25,985 nucleotides of DNA from Clostridium sp. CAG:780 (lineage in GTDB: Bacteria; Bacillota; Clostridia; TANB77; CAG-508), in the NCBI GenBank assembly GCA_000434195.1, contig HF994476.1, positions 54,790-80,774 on the forward strand, given 5' to 3'. Under the pieces are notes generated by a model, which saw nothing but the letters and a program-made list of their open reading frames with translations, ran no database searches and was not told the origin of the DNA. The position numbers were made by a program, and so were the translations under genes. Shown here one piece after another: positions 7,688-15,334 of the stretch. How positions within the stretch are numbered: the stretch's first letter is position 1; each line of letters begins with the position of its first letter.

Positions 7688-8878
7688 TTATTTTATTAGG
7701 TCTAGTGTGTCTTGTGCAATCATTAATTCTTCATCTGTTGGAACTACCCAAATCTCAACTTTTGAATCTTCTTTAGATATTTTTCCTTCACTTCTAAACT
7801 CATTATTCTTTTCTTCGTCTAAGTCAAGTCCCATAAATTTTAGTTTTTTGCAGATTTTACTTCTTATTCTAAATTGATTCTCTCCAATACCGCCAGTAAA
7901 TACCACTGCATCAATACCTTCCATAACTGCCGCATATCTAGCAATATATTGAGCTATTATAGATACAAATTTATTGATTGCAATAATTGCATCTTCATTT
8001 CCCTCATTAGAAGCATTTTCGATTTCTCTGAAATCTGGAACTAATTTTGAAACAGCTGTTAATCCTGATTTTTTATTTAATATACTTTCTACTTCATCTG
8101 CGGTTAGATTTTCTTTTTTCATAATTGCTGTTACAACAGAAGGGTCTAAGTCTCCTGAGCGAGTAACCATAGTTATTCCACCAAGAGGAGTTAATCCCAT
8201 AGATGTATCTACACTTTTACCGCCTTGAACAGCACAAAGGCTAGCTCCTTGGCCTAAATGGCATGTTACTATTTTCAAGGCTTTAATGTCCTTATTCATT
8301 AATTTTTCTACTCTTTGTGTAACATATTTATGAGAAGTTCCATGAGCTCCGTATTTTCTAATTCCATATTTTTCATAGTATTCATATGGAATTGGATATA
8401 AGTAATTTTCTTTTGGCATTGTTTGATGGAACGCTGTGTCAAACGCTGCAACCATTGGAACACCTGGCATTGCCTTTTGACAAGCTTTGATTCCCAAAAT
8501 TGCTGCTGGATTATGTAATGGTGCTAATTTTGAACAAGCTTCAATTCCTTTTAAAGTTTTTTCGTCTATAATCACAGATTTATCAAATATTTCTCCTCCT
8601 GCAACAACTCTATGACCAATGGCATTGATTTCTGAGAGATTCTCTATTGCTCTATGATCTGGGTTTTGCAACTCTTTCATAATTAAATTTAGAGCTTCCT
8701 CATGGTTCATTGCAACTTCGTTATATACGTATTTTTCCCCATTCATTTTATGTGTTAAAAATGATTCTTTTTCTCCTATTCTCTCAAAATTTCCTTTTGC
8801 TATAACTCTCTCTGTGCTCATATCTAATAGTTGATATTTCAAAGATGAGCTTCCACAATTTAAAACTAAAATTTTCAT
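7688..8878 (-). CDS. ackA: Acetate kinase
   Basis: This 396-residue cytosolic enzyme converts acetyl phosphate and ADP to acetate and ATP, the energy-yielding last step of acetate fermentation. Family signatures are present: the N-terminal NCGSSSLKYQL phosphate-binding motif, GHRVVAGG, FDTAFHQTMP, HGTSHKYV and TGGIGENQ near the C terminus. The length is typical. In the adenosine/phosphate loop usually written HLGNGAS the protein has HLGQGAS, a Gln for the usual Asn. The start is fixed by the conserved MKILVLNCG beginning, with a GAAAGGA ribosome site upstream. It lies 24 bases after pta in the same direction, so the two form the classical pta-ackA operon, read from the promoter at 9949-9977. 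Confidence 0.97.
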   Translation of the reverse strand: MKILVLNCGSSSLKYQLLDMSTERVIAKGNFERIGEKESFLTHKMNGEKYVYNEVAMNHEEALNLIMKELQNPDHRAIENLSEINAIGHRVVAGGEIFDKSVIIDEKTLKGIEACSKLAPLHNPAAILGIKACQKAMPGVPMVAAFDTAFHQTMPKENYLYPIPYEYYEKYGIRKYGAHGTSHKYVTQRVEKLMNKDIKALKIVTCHLGQGASLCAVQGGKSVDTSMGLTPLGGITMVTRSGDLDPSVVTAIMKKENLTADEVESILNKKSGLTAVSKLVPDFREIENASNEGNEDAIIAINKFVSIIAQYIARYAAVMEGIDAVVFTGGIGENQFRIRSKICKKLKFMGLDLDEEKNNEFRSEGKISKEDSKVEIWVVPTDEELMIAQDTLDLIK

Positions 8879-8902
8879 GTTTATTGTATCCTTTCTTTTA
8901 TA

Positions 8903-9910
8903 TTATTTACTTTGATGTTGTGCTTGGACTGCAGTTATCGCAACTACTCCGACTATGTCACTTGCACTACATCCTCTTGACAAGTCATTTACAGGTCTTG
9001 ATGTTCCTTGACAAAGTGGACCATAGGCCTCTGCATGACCAAATCTTTGAGTTAATTTATACCCAATATTTCCAGCATCCAAATCTGGGAATATTAATAT
9101 ATTTGCTTTTCCTTTTAGATTGCTGTTTGGAGCTTTTAGCTTTGCAACTTCTGGGATTATTGCTGCATCTAATTGTATTTCTCCATCACATATTAAGTCT
9201 GGTTCTTTGTTTTTTAATAGAGAAGTTGCTTCTACGACTTTTTCTGTTAATGGCGATGATGCGCTTCCTAATGTAGAATATGAAAGCATTGCAACTTTGG
9301 GTTCTGCTCCAATAAGTTCTTTAAAACTTTTAGCTGACGAAATTGCAATTTCTGAAAGTGCATCAGCATCTGGATATTCATTTAATCCGCAATCCGCAAA
9401 TACAAATACTCCATCTTCTCCAAACTCTTTATCTGGAAGAACCATTACAAAAAAGGCAGAAACCAATTTTGTATTAGGTGCTGTTTTTAATATTTGGAGT
9501 GCTGGCTTTAATGTGTCTGATGTAGGATGAGAAGCACCTGAAACAAATCCATCTGCATCTCCCTCTTTCACCATCATTGTAGCAAAATATCTACTATTGT
9601 CTTTTAATATCTTTTTTGCTTGATTTAATGTCATTCCCTTGTTTTTTCTAAATTCATATAAATCGTTTGCATATTTACTAAAGTTATCAAAGGTGTTTGG
9701 GTTTATTATTGTAACTCCTGACAAGTCCAGATTGTTTTTTAAAGCAGTCTCTTTTATAATTTTAGCATCTCCAATCAAAACAATATTTGCAATGTTTTCG
9801 CTTGTTATTGTTTGCGCTGCTTGTAATACTCTTATATCTTCACTTTCTGGTAGTACAATTGTTTTAATATCTTTTTTTGCTTCTTCTTTTATTTTATCAA
9901 TGAAAGACAT
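8903..9910 (-). CDS. pta: Phosphate acetyltransferase
   Basis: This 335-residue enzyme transfers the acetyl group of acetyl-CoA to phosphate, giving acetyl phosphate for acetate kinase. It is the short, single-domain form without the N-terminal DRTGG/regulatory extension of the enterobacterial enzyme. Recognisable parts are IVLPESEDIRVLQAA near the start, DGFVSGASHPTSDTLKPAL, and the C-terminal CoA/substrate region GPLCQGTSRPVNDLSRGCSASDIVG. AAGGAGGT lies ten bases before the ATG. It is first in the pta-ackA operon, with a strong promoter just upstream. Confidence 0.97.
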   Translation of the reverse strand: MSFIDKIKEEAKKDIKTIVLPESEDIRVLQAAQTITSENIANIVLIGDAKIIKETALKNNLDLSGVTIINPNTFDNFSKYANDLYEFRKNKGMTLNQAKKILKDNSRYFATMMVKEGDADGFVSGASHPTSDTLKPALQILKTAPNTKLVSAFFVMVLPDKEFGEDGVFVFADCGLNEYPDADALSEIAISSAKSFKELIGAEPKVAMLSYSTLGSASSPLTEKVVEATSLLKNKEPDLICDGEIQLDAAIIPEVAKLKAPNSNLKGKANILIFPDLDAGNIGYKLTQRFGHAEAYGPLCQGTSRPVNDLSRGCSASDIVGVVAITAVQAQHQSK

Positions 9911-9948
9911 TCGCTAAATTACCTCCTTTTGATATTATTAACAAGTCT

Positions 9949-9977
9949 ATTATATATTGAAAAACCAAAAAGTACAA
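9949..9977 (-). promoter_or_regulatory. Promoter of pta-ackA
   Basis: Minus-strand TTGTAC (9977-9972) and TATAAT (9954-9949) with a 17-base spacer, about 38 bases before the pta start. Confidence 0.8.
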
Positions 9978-10010
9978 TATTTAAATAACATAAAAATACA
10001 GTCAATTAAA

Positions 10011-10037
10011 AACACTACTATATGTCTTATAGTAGTG
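10011..10037 (-). terminator. Terminator of RNase P RNA
   Basis: A perfect 10-bp stem (10013-10022 with 10028-10037) and a 5-base loop, followed on the minus strand by TTTTTAATT. It lies about 18 bases past the RNA's 3' end. Confidence 0.85.
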
Positions 10038-10054
10038 ATATTTTTAATATATAA

Positions 10055-10394
10055 AAGTAAATCTGTAAGCCGGGTTCTGTCTAGAATGGCCATTTATCTA
10101 GCACATATATTACTATATGTTTCAAGCCACCAAATTAAGAAGATGACGAGCAGTCTTAGCCTTCTTGTCTCGGTGTTGCTCCAAATGGGGTTTACACAGC
10201 CTAATATGTCACCATATTAGCGGTGAGCTCTTACCTCGCCTTTTCACCCTTACCATTTCTGGCGGTTGTTTTCTGTTGCACTTTCCTTAAGGTTACCCTC
10301 ACTGGACGTTATCCAGCATTATTGCTCTGTGGAGCCCGGACTTTCCTCGTACGCTGCCTTTCGACCTTGCTATACGCGACCATTTAATTTACTC
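10055..10394 (-). ncRNA. rnpB: RNase P RNA
   Basis: This is the catalytic RNA that trims the 5' leader of pre-tRNAs. On the minus strand the conserved 5' core (GAGGAAAGTCCGGGCTCC), the block ending GAGGGTAACC, AAGTGCAACAGAAA, and the 3' hallmark ACAGAACCCGGCTTAC all appear in the right order. The two ends pair as helix P1 (AGTAAAT at 10387-10393 with ATTTACT at 10056-10062 on the transcribed strand), which sets the ends at about 10394 and 10055. The size, about 340 nt, is normal. It has its own promoter (10402-10430), which predicts a start at about 10394-10395, and its own terminator. Confidence 0.95.
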
Positions 10395-10401
10395 TCTTTT
10401 T

Positions 10402-10430
10402 CTATTTTACTCTAAAACACTCAAAAAGTC
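10402..10430 (-). promoter_or_regulatory. Promoter of rnpB
   Basis: Minus-strand TTGACT (10430-10425) and TAAAAT (10407-10402) with a 17-base spacer. The predicted start, about seven bases downstream, coincides with the 5' base of RNase P helix P1. Confidence 0.85.
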
Positions 10431-10623
10431 AAATAGATCTAGTTTTGTCGAAGCTTCTTGACACTAATGGTTTTCCGTTCACCTTCTCCATGTCATAGCT
10501 TTATATAATATTTTTTCTATATTTATAATAATCAATTAATCCCCTTTTCACAAATTTGTTTTCCTAACTCCTTATCTTTATTTTCTGTTTAACTTTACTT
10601 TCGCACTCTCCTCTTTTGAAAAA

Positions 10624-10653
10624 ATTATAGCATCGCTATCTCATATTTGTCAA
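10624..10653 (-). promoter_or_regulatory. Strong promoter without an obvious gene
   Basis: Minus-strand TTGACA (10653-10648) and TATAAT (10629-10624) match consensus in both boxes with an 18-base spacer. The predicted start is near 10617, about 220 bases upstream of rnpB. It may add a second, longer rnpB transcript or make a small RNA. Confidence 0.6.
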
Positions 10654-10660
10654 ATCTCAA

Positions 10661-10698
10661 AAAGGAGAGCGGAGCAAGATTATTAATCCTGCTCCGCT
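10661..10698 (-). terminator. Terminator of the L,D-transpeptidase gene
   Basis: A GC-rich 9-bp stem (AGCGGAGCA 10668-10676 with TGCTCCGCT 10690-10698), extended inward by three pairs after one mismatch, then CTCCTTTTTG on the minus strand. It starts nine bases past the stop. Confidence 0.85.
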
Positions 10699-10706
10699 GT
10701 AAGCTT

Positions 10707-12095
10707 TTATGACTTATAAATAATTACCGTATACCCGAGCCAAATGTTACTATATAAGAACTTGGCTTTGTCTACTGGCATATTGACGCAACCATGGGAA
10801 CCGTCTGTTTTATAGATATCCCCACCGAAAACGCCATAGCGCCATTTTGCATCATGAAAACCATTACCATTATCGAACTCCATCCAACGGTCTACATGTG
10901 ACGTGTATGGTGTTCCGTCATTTTCATAGCCCCTGAGAGTTTCATCAGTAGTCATTTCATAGACTGAAAAAACTCCAGTTCTTGTGCCATGCCCTGTTGC
11001 AACATTTCCAGTAACACACGGAGATGCCATGATACACTCTCCATTGCGATACAGCCAGACTGTTTGTCTTGTGATGTCCAATTCAATGTAATCACTTAAC
11101 GGAGTTGCTTTCGCAGAAATGGTTGTTTCTTGCGTTTCTCCCAAATTAGATTTTATCCAATTCGAATACTTGTCTTGGTCAATCACATAATTGGTTAGAC
11201 CACCAATTTCAATCTGCCGATCGAGTCCGCTGGGTTGGAAATATGTGGGATGCTTTTTATTTTCGACTATTTGGGCAACTTTTGCGACGAATTCTTCAAC
11301 GTTGCCATCAATCTGAATAAAAGGCTGTCCCTCATCATCCATTTTGACCCAATTCTTTATAGTGCTTGCATCAAGAGAACAAATAGTTTCGCCATTTAAC
11401 ACGAATTGCAGATTTGTATCAACAATTATTGGGTTAATATGGTTCAGACTCTCTACTAATGTGTCTTTTCTTTCAGACCACAGACTTTTTTGCAGTTTCT
11501 TAAAATCAATATTGGTTACTCCGTTATTGATGTTATTTACTGTATAATCAGTCATTTGGTCTAATGTCATTCCAACATTAGCAAGCTCATCTACAATAAC
11601 ATATTTGTTCTTTTCGCTATTCCATTCAATCTGTGCATTAAAATTACTAGAAGAACCAAAGCCTGTCCGTTCTAAGAATTTTTTTAGAGCTTCTACGTCC
11701 ACACTGTAAAGATTTGTGATTGCTTCTTCTTGAAACGGAAGATTCTTAAAAGAGTCTTGTTCTCTCATGATTTGCTTAAGATCTTCTGCTAGGTCGGTTT
11801 TGTTTAAACTAGGATTCAATTTGCTAAGAGTTACAACAAACCTGTCATCTCCATAGGAAAAGTTTATTGTAGCTGTATCAAACAGCTCATTTTTGATTTT
11901 TTTCTCTGCCTGCTTAACTGAAAGGTTCGAGCAGTTCACCTGATTAATGAATGTGTTCTGAAGGAAAACATATTTGCTTCTGATCTGCATTCCAACAAGC
12001 ACAATAGCAATGATGATGAAGACACATAACGTCACTCTCAGAAACCAGTCATATGCTGATTTCTTTCTTTGTTGCCGGGTTTTTTGGGTTTTCAT
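10707..12095 (-). CDS. Membrane-anchored L,D-transpeptidase
   Basis: This 462-residue cell-wall enzyme forms 3-3 peptidoglycan cross-links or attaches ligands using a cysteine nucleophile. A basic N terminus and one membrane segment (about residues 17-37) anchor it, with the rest outside. The middle (about 55-320) has the helical/strand pattern of the PG_binding_4 region that precedes YkuD domains in Bacillota. The C-terminal YkuD domain (about 335-462) has the motif SHGCVNMP with His434 and Cys436, and an upstream His414. The ATG at 12095 is chosen because AAAGGAGAG stands six bases before it; an ATG 21 bases earlier has no ribosome site. Promoter and terminator make it a single-gene unit. 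Its DNA is visibly richer in G/C than its neighbours, which suggests transfer. Confidence 0.93.
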   Translation of the reverse strand: MKTQKTRQQRKKSAYDWFLRVTLCVFIIIAIVLVGMQIRSKYVFLQNTFINQVNCSNLSVKQAEKKIKNELFDTATINFSYGDDRFVVTLSKLNPSLNKTDLAEDLKQIMREQDSFKNLPFQEEAITNLYSVDVEALKKFLERTGFGSSSNFNAQIEWNSEKNKYVIVDELANVGMTLDQMTDYTVNNINNGVTNIDFKKLQKSLWSERKDTLVESLNHINPIIVDTNLQFVLNGETICSLDASTIKNWVKMDDEGQPFIQIDGNVEEFVAKVAQIVENKKHPTYFQPSGLDRQIEIGGLTNYVIDQDKYSNWIKSNLGETQETTISAKATPLSDYIELDITRQTVWLYRNGECIMASPCVTGNVATGHGTRTGVFSVYEMTTDETLRGYENDGTPYTSHVDRWMEFDNGNGFHDAKWRYGVFGGDIYKTDGSHGCVNMPVDKAKFLYSNIWLGYTVIIYKS

Positions 12096-12161
12096 TTTAG
12101 TCTCTCCTTTTTTCATTGATTTTAATTAAAACCATTTTTCTTCCTGCCTTCAAACATTCTT

Positions 12162-12190
12162 ATTATAACATATTTTTCCAAATAAGTCAA
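12162..12190 (-). promoter_or_regulatory. Promoter of the L,D-transpeptidase gene
   Basis: Minus-strand TTGACT (12190-12185) and TATAAT (12167-12162) with a 17-base spacer. It gives a leader of about 60 bases. Confidence 0.85.
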
Positions 12191-12194
12191 AAGG

Positions 12195-12224
12195 AAAGCC
12201 CGAAAGATATTAAGTTCAGGCTTT
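12195..12224 (-). terminator. Terminator overlapping the stop of the serine-linker protein gene
   Basis: A 10-bp stem with one G-U pair (12195-12204 with 12215-12224) and a 10-base loop. The upstream arm contains the TGA stop codon (12216-12218) and the last codon. CCTTTTG follows on the minus strand. Confidence 0.75.
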
Positions 12225-13115
12225 TTCAAGTTCAGCTATTAAATTCATGTATTTTACATAAAATAAATCTATGTTTTTTTCATTACCTGTTTTGATGAGT
12301 TCTCTTAATAGAACATAAGATTTATCTACTGTCGACTTTTTGAAATTTCCATTTACATTTCCTGTTTCCATTAGATTTTTTAAGTCCACTTCCGCCTGAG
12401 ATAAAAACTTATTAATGCTATCCCAGTCCCCAGTATCTAACATGGCGTACGAAAACAAAACATTTGCTTTTACTCTCCTAAAACTAATGGCATTTGAATC
12501 TTGCGAAGTTTGCTCCATATATTTAGGAAGAGTACTATACAAATTAGCCAAACATATTTTGGAGTTCTTCTTATCCTTGTTTTTTAGGGAATTCATTAAA
12601 TTATCCAAGTTAGTGTTAAACATCAAAATATCATTTTTTGAAACATTTTGCGAATTTAAGTCAATAGTAATAGTTGCCCAAGAATTATATAAACTTTCTG
12701 CCGTATCTTCTAATTCTCTCCAATCTATGTCATCTTTATCCTTATCAAGTACTGGCTCCTGCATCAATTCATATTTTACTATGTTTTGTTGCTTGCTTTG
12801 ATTGCTAGAACCTTGGCTATCACTAGAATCTTCACTTGACGAACCTTCAGAAGAGTCGCTTCCTTGAGAAGTGCTTTGCGAACCAGATCCACTACTTTCA
12901 TTGCTAATTAAAAGACTTGCCGTATTTAAGTTGCTTAACCCATTAAGCATAGAAATTAATGTTGTGTCTAAATAAGTTAGCTCATCTGTAATTTTATCAT
13001 TAATATCTAAAGACTTAGCAGTAGTATTTTGATATAAAAATATCATTACTACAGTAATAATAACAACTATTATAAACGAAATAATTAAATACTTAATCCA
13101 TGAATGTTTTTTCAT
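12216..13115 (-). CDS. Membrane-anchored protein with serine-rich linker
   Basis: This 299-residue protein of unknown function has a single N-terminal membrane segment (about 8-28), a short helical stretch (about 35-65), and then about 40 residues made almost only of Ser, Gly, Gln, Asp and Glu (about 70-110). That is a flexible linker typical of surface proteins spanning the wall. The rest (about 115-299) is helical and looks like one globular domain with no known catalytic motif. Three in-frame ATGs exist (13127, 13118, 13115). The GGGGG ribosome-like sequence overlaps the first and is best spaced for the third, so I use 13115. A possible promoter (TTGTTT, 18 bases, TAGAAT) lies at 13162-13191. 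The neighbouring transpeptidase also acts at the wall, but each has its own transcription signals. Confidence 0.8.
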   Translation of the reverse strand: MKKHSWIKYLIISFIIVVIITVVMIFLYQNTTAKSLDINDKITDELTYLDTTLISMLNGLSNLNTASLLISNESSGSGSQSTSQGSDSSEGSSSEDSSDSQGSSNQSKQQNIVKYELMQEPVLDKDKDDIDWRELEDTAESLYNSWATITIDLNSQNVSKNDILMFNTNLDNLMNSLKNKDKKNSKICLANLYSTLPKYMEQTSQDSNAISFRRVKANVLFSYAMLDTGDWDSINKFLSQAEVDLKNLMETGNVNGNFKKSTVDKSYVLLRELIKTGNEKNIDLFYVKYMNLIAELEKA

Positions 13116-13225
13116 CATTTCCCCCATTTTTATTTTTATTTTGCCAAAATAATTACATTTTATTCTATGTATATAAATTTTTATAAAACAAATAATAATT
13201 ATAAATGTTGAAAGGAGTGAAATTT

Positions 13226-13516
13226 ATGTATTCAATTGCTAAATTTTATAGCAAAAAAGATGGAGAAATATTTAATTTTTTGACAAGGTACTATAATAAT
13301 ATAACCAATTTAAACATAGATTATCATTCCTTAGAATGGAAACAAGAATTTCCAAATCCTGTTGAAATGGCTACTATGCTTGGCGTGTTTGCTGATAATA
13401 TTGATAGTTTTGAATTAGCCATGTGGATTAGTATTGATAAAGGCGTATATATAAATATAACACCTAACAACGCTGATAGCATCATTAGGTATTTATACGA
13501 AAGATATCCTTATTAA
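13226..13516 (+). CDS. Small protein of unknown function
   Basis: This 96-residue soluble protein has no membrane segment or signal. It starts MYSIAKFYSKKDGEIFNFLTRYY, has an acidic/aromatic centre (SLEWKQEFPNPVEMATMLG) and ends in IIRYLYERYPY. The pattern is of a mixed alpha/beta domain; I do not recognise a family. The ATG at 13226 is chosen because AAAGGAGTG lies eight bases upstream; an in-frame ATG 21 bases earlier would place that site inside the gene. It is divergent from the serine-linker gene and meets gpsA tail to tail with one base between stop codons. Confidence 0.8.
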   Translation: MYSIAKFYSKKDGEIFNFLTRYYNNITNLNIDYHSLEWKQEFPNPVEMATMLGVFADNIDSFELAMWISIDKGVYINITPNNADSIIRYLYERYPY

Positions 13517-13517
13517 A

Positions 13518-14501
13518 TTATTCCGATTTCTTATCTCTTGTCATTAATAATGTAACAGCTTTTGAAGGCTCTAGTCCATTATATAGTATGTCATACACAG
13601 CATTTACGATAGGCATTTCTATATTATATTTTTTTGATAATTTATATGCAACTTCTATATTATCTATACTCTCAATTACCATTCCTATTTCTTTTTTAGC
13701 TTCTTCTATTGTATAACCCTTCCCTATTAATCTTCCTGCTCTTCTATTTCTGCTATGTTCACTCATACAAGTTACAATTAAATCTCCAAGTCCTGAAAGT
13801 CCATAGAATGTATCGTGTCTTCCTCCCATCGCCATTCCAAGTCTTGTTATTTCCACTAATCCTCTTGAAACTAATGCTGCAAAAGTATTATCTCCAAGAT
13901 TAATCTCAGTAGCAATTCCTGCACAAAATGCAATTATATTCTTTAAAGCTCCTCCAAGTTCAACTCCTGTAACATCATCAGATGTATATACTCTCATTTT
14001 TTCGTTCATAAACAATTGTTGTACCATATCTTGTATCTCAACATCTTTAGATGCAATAACAATGGCCGTTGGTATTCCAAGAGAAACTTCCTCTGCATGG
14101 CTTGGTCCTGAAAAGATACCATATTTAACATTGGGCATTTCTTGTTCTATCACTTGGCTTAATGTACAAAGTGTATCTGCTTCAAATCCTTTAGAACACA
14201 TTATTACTGGCTGATTTGTTACATATGTCTCATATTTTTTAATTGTTTCTCTAACAAATTTTGAAGGGGTAACGTGTAAAATTATATCAGAACCATCAAT
14301 TACAGTTTTCATATCTGTATAACATGTGATATTTTCATCTATAACAGCTTCTGGTAGAAATTTGCATTTTCTTTCTGTATTTAGAGTATTAGCTTCCTCT
14401 TCCGAAAAAGACCATATCTTTATTTTATTTCCTTTTTTAGATAAATGTATTGCCAACGCAACTCCCCAAGTTCCGCTTCCAATTATAGCTATATTTTTCA
14501 T
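13518..14501 (-). CDS. gpsA: Glycerol-3-phosphate dehydrogenase [NAD(P)+]
   Basis: This 327-residue cytosolic enzyme reduces dihydroxyacetone phosphate to sn-glycerol-3-phosphate for phospholipid synthesis. The N-terminal Rossmann motif is IGSGTWGVALA. The family blocks IFSGPSHAEEV, GGALKNIIAFCAG (catalytic Lys) and GLGDLIVTCMSEHSRNRRAG are intact, and the length is normal. AGAGGGT precedes the ATG. It follows plsY by 18 bases in the same direction, pairing the producer and user of glycerol-3-phosphate. No terminator hairpin is visible before it meets the oppositely oriented small gene, so transcripts probably overlap. Confidence 0.97.
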   Translation of the reverse strand: MKNIAIIGSGTWGVALAIHLSKKGNKIKIWSFSEEEANTLNTERKCKFLPEAVIDENITCYTDMKTVIDGSDIILHVTPSKFVRETIKKYETYVTNQPVIMCSKGFEADTLCTLSQVIEQEMPNVKYGIFSGPSHAEEVSLGIPTAIVIASKDVEIQDMVQQLFMNEKMRVYTSDDVTGVELGGALKNIIAFCAGIATEINLGDNTFAALVSRGLVEITRLGMAMGGRHDTFYGLSGLGDLIVTCMSEHSRNRRAGRLIGKGYTIEEAKKEIGMVIESIDNIEVAYKLSKKYNIEMPIVNAVYDILYNGLEPSKAVTLLMTRDKKSE

Positions 14502-14519
14502 ATGATTACCCTCTTTAAT

Positions 14520-15149
14520 TTATTTTGTTCCCTTAAAACTTAATTTGTTTTCTTTACCTTCTAATAATCTTTTAACATTTGCTCTATGGTTAAATACAAC
14601 AAATGCTCCAAGAAGAAGTGCAAATATTATATAACTTCCATCTACAATATAATGTGAATGTATGAATATTGTTAGTACTGGAAATAGTATTGCAGCAGAT
14701 ACTGAACCAAGTGAAACAAATCTTGTTAATGCCATTAATAGCAAAGCAAATACTAAACATATTAAACCAATTTGCCAGTTTATTATTAATAATACTCCAA
14801 GAGATGTTGCTACACCTTTTCCGCCTTTAAAATTAAAGAATATAGGAAATGTGTGTCCTAGAACAACGGCAAGTCCTGCTAACTGTACAAGTAATGCTCC
14901 ATCTGTGTTTTGTGTAGTCTTGCTTACTATATAAGCTATTAAAACTGCGATTACTCCTTTTAAACAATCACAAATAAGAGTTAATATTGCTCCTTTTTTT
15001 CCAACTGTTCTTAGAACGTTTGTGCTTCCTGCATTTCCGCTTCCCTTTTCTCTAACATCAAATCCAGCTAATTTCTTACTAATTATAACTGAAAAACTAA
15101 TGCTTCCTAATAAATATGCAATGATTACTACTAATATGTATTTTAACAT
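14520..15149 (-). CDS. plsY: Glycerol-3-phosphate acyltransferase
   Basis: This 209-residue integral membrane enzyme transfers an acyl group from acyl-phosphate to glycerol-3-phosphate, the first step of membrane lipid synthesis in Gram-positive bacteria. All signature loops are visible: EKGSGNAGSTNVLRT (about 35-49), GHTFPIFFNFKGGKGVATSLG in the middle, and a C-terminal HRANVKRLLEGKENK. About five to seven membrane segments are seen. The ATG at 15149 has GGAG about ten bases upstream; a GTG nine bases earlier lies too close to that site. It leads the plsY-gpsA pair, downstream of der across a palindromic element. Confidence 0.96.
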   Translation of the reverse strand: MLKYILVVIIAYLLGSISFSVIISKKLAGFDVREKGSGNAGSTNVLRTVGKKGAILTLICDCLKGVIAVLIAYIVSKTTQNTDGALLVQLAGLAVVLGHTFPIFFNFKGGKGVATSLGVLLIINWQIGLICLVFALLLMALTRFVSLGSVSAAILFPVLTIFIHSHYIVDGSYIIFALLLGAFVVFNHRANVKRLLEGKENKLSFKGTK

Positions 15150-15208
15150 ATAGATCACTCTCCTTATTTTATCTTATAGTTTTTTGATTTTATTTGTATA
15201 TTTTCCCT

Positions 15209-15334
15209 AACTTGGAAAAGAATTAAATTTTGGCTAGGAAAACAAGTTGTAAATTTATGAGGCGTACTTGTGGTACGTTGATTAAATTTGCAATGCAGTT
15301 TGACAACGCCAAAATTGTAATTATTTTTCAAGTT
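15209..15334. repeat. 126-bp nested palindromic element overlapping the end of der
   Basis: Outer arms of about 26 bases (15209-15234 and 15308-15334) both read AACTTG..AATT..TTTTGGC on opposite strands with few differences. A second level pairs TTGTAAATTTA (15247-15257) with TAAATTTGCAA (15283-15293). The centre is CGTAC/GTACG (15263-15267 with 15273-15277) around a 5-base loop. The right outer arm runs into der and supplies its stop and last codons. It can serve as the der terminator or a processing hairpin. Its layered design resembles the palindrome at 7476-7628 although the sequences differ, so it may be one member of a dispersed family. Confidence 0.75.

Larger units (their letters stand above)
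10431..10706. other. Spacer between rnpB and the L,D-transpeptidase gene
   Basis: No convincing gene is present. The part nearest the transpeptidase holds that gene's terminator (10661-10698) and a near-consensus minus-strand promoter (10624-10653). The following roughly 190 bases could be an untranslated leader or small RNA. A 20-codon ATG frame near 10431-10490 lacks a ribosome site. Confidence 0.5.

Noticed and set aside
8845..9530. Plus-strand frames of 136-143 codons over pta
   Set aside because: They lie antisense to clearly conserved enzyme genes, lack ribosome sites and show leucine/serine-rich shadow composition.
10431..10490. 20-codon ATG frame on the minus strand (MEKVNGKPLVSRSFDKTRSI)
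   Set aside because: It looks protein-like but has no ribosome site, is very short and runs into the rnpB promoter; at most it is a fragment.
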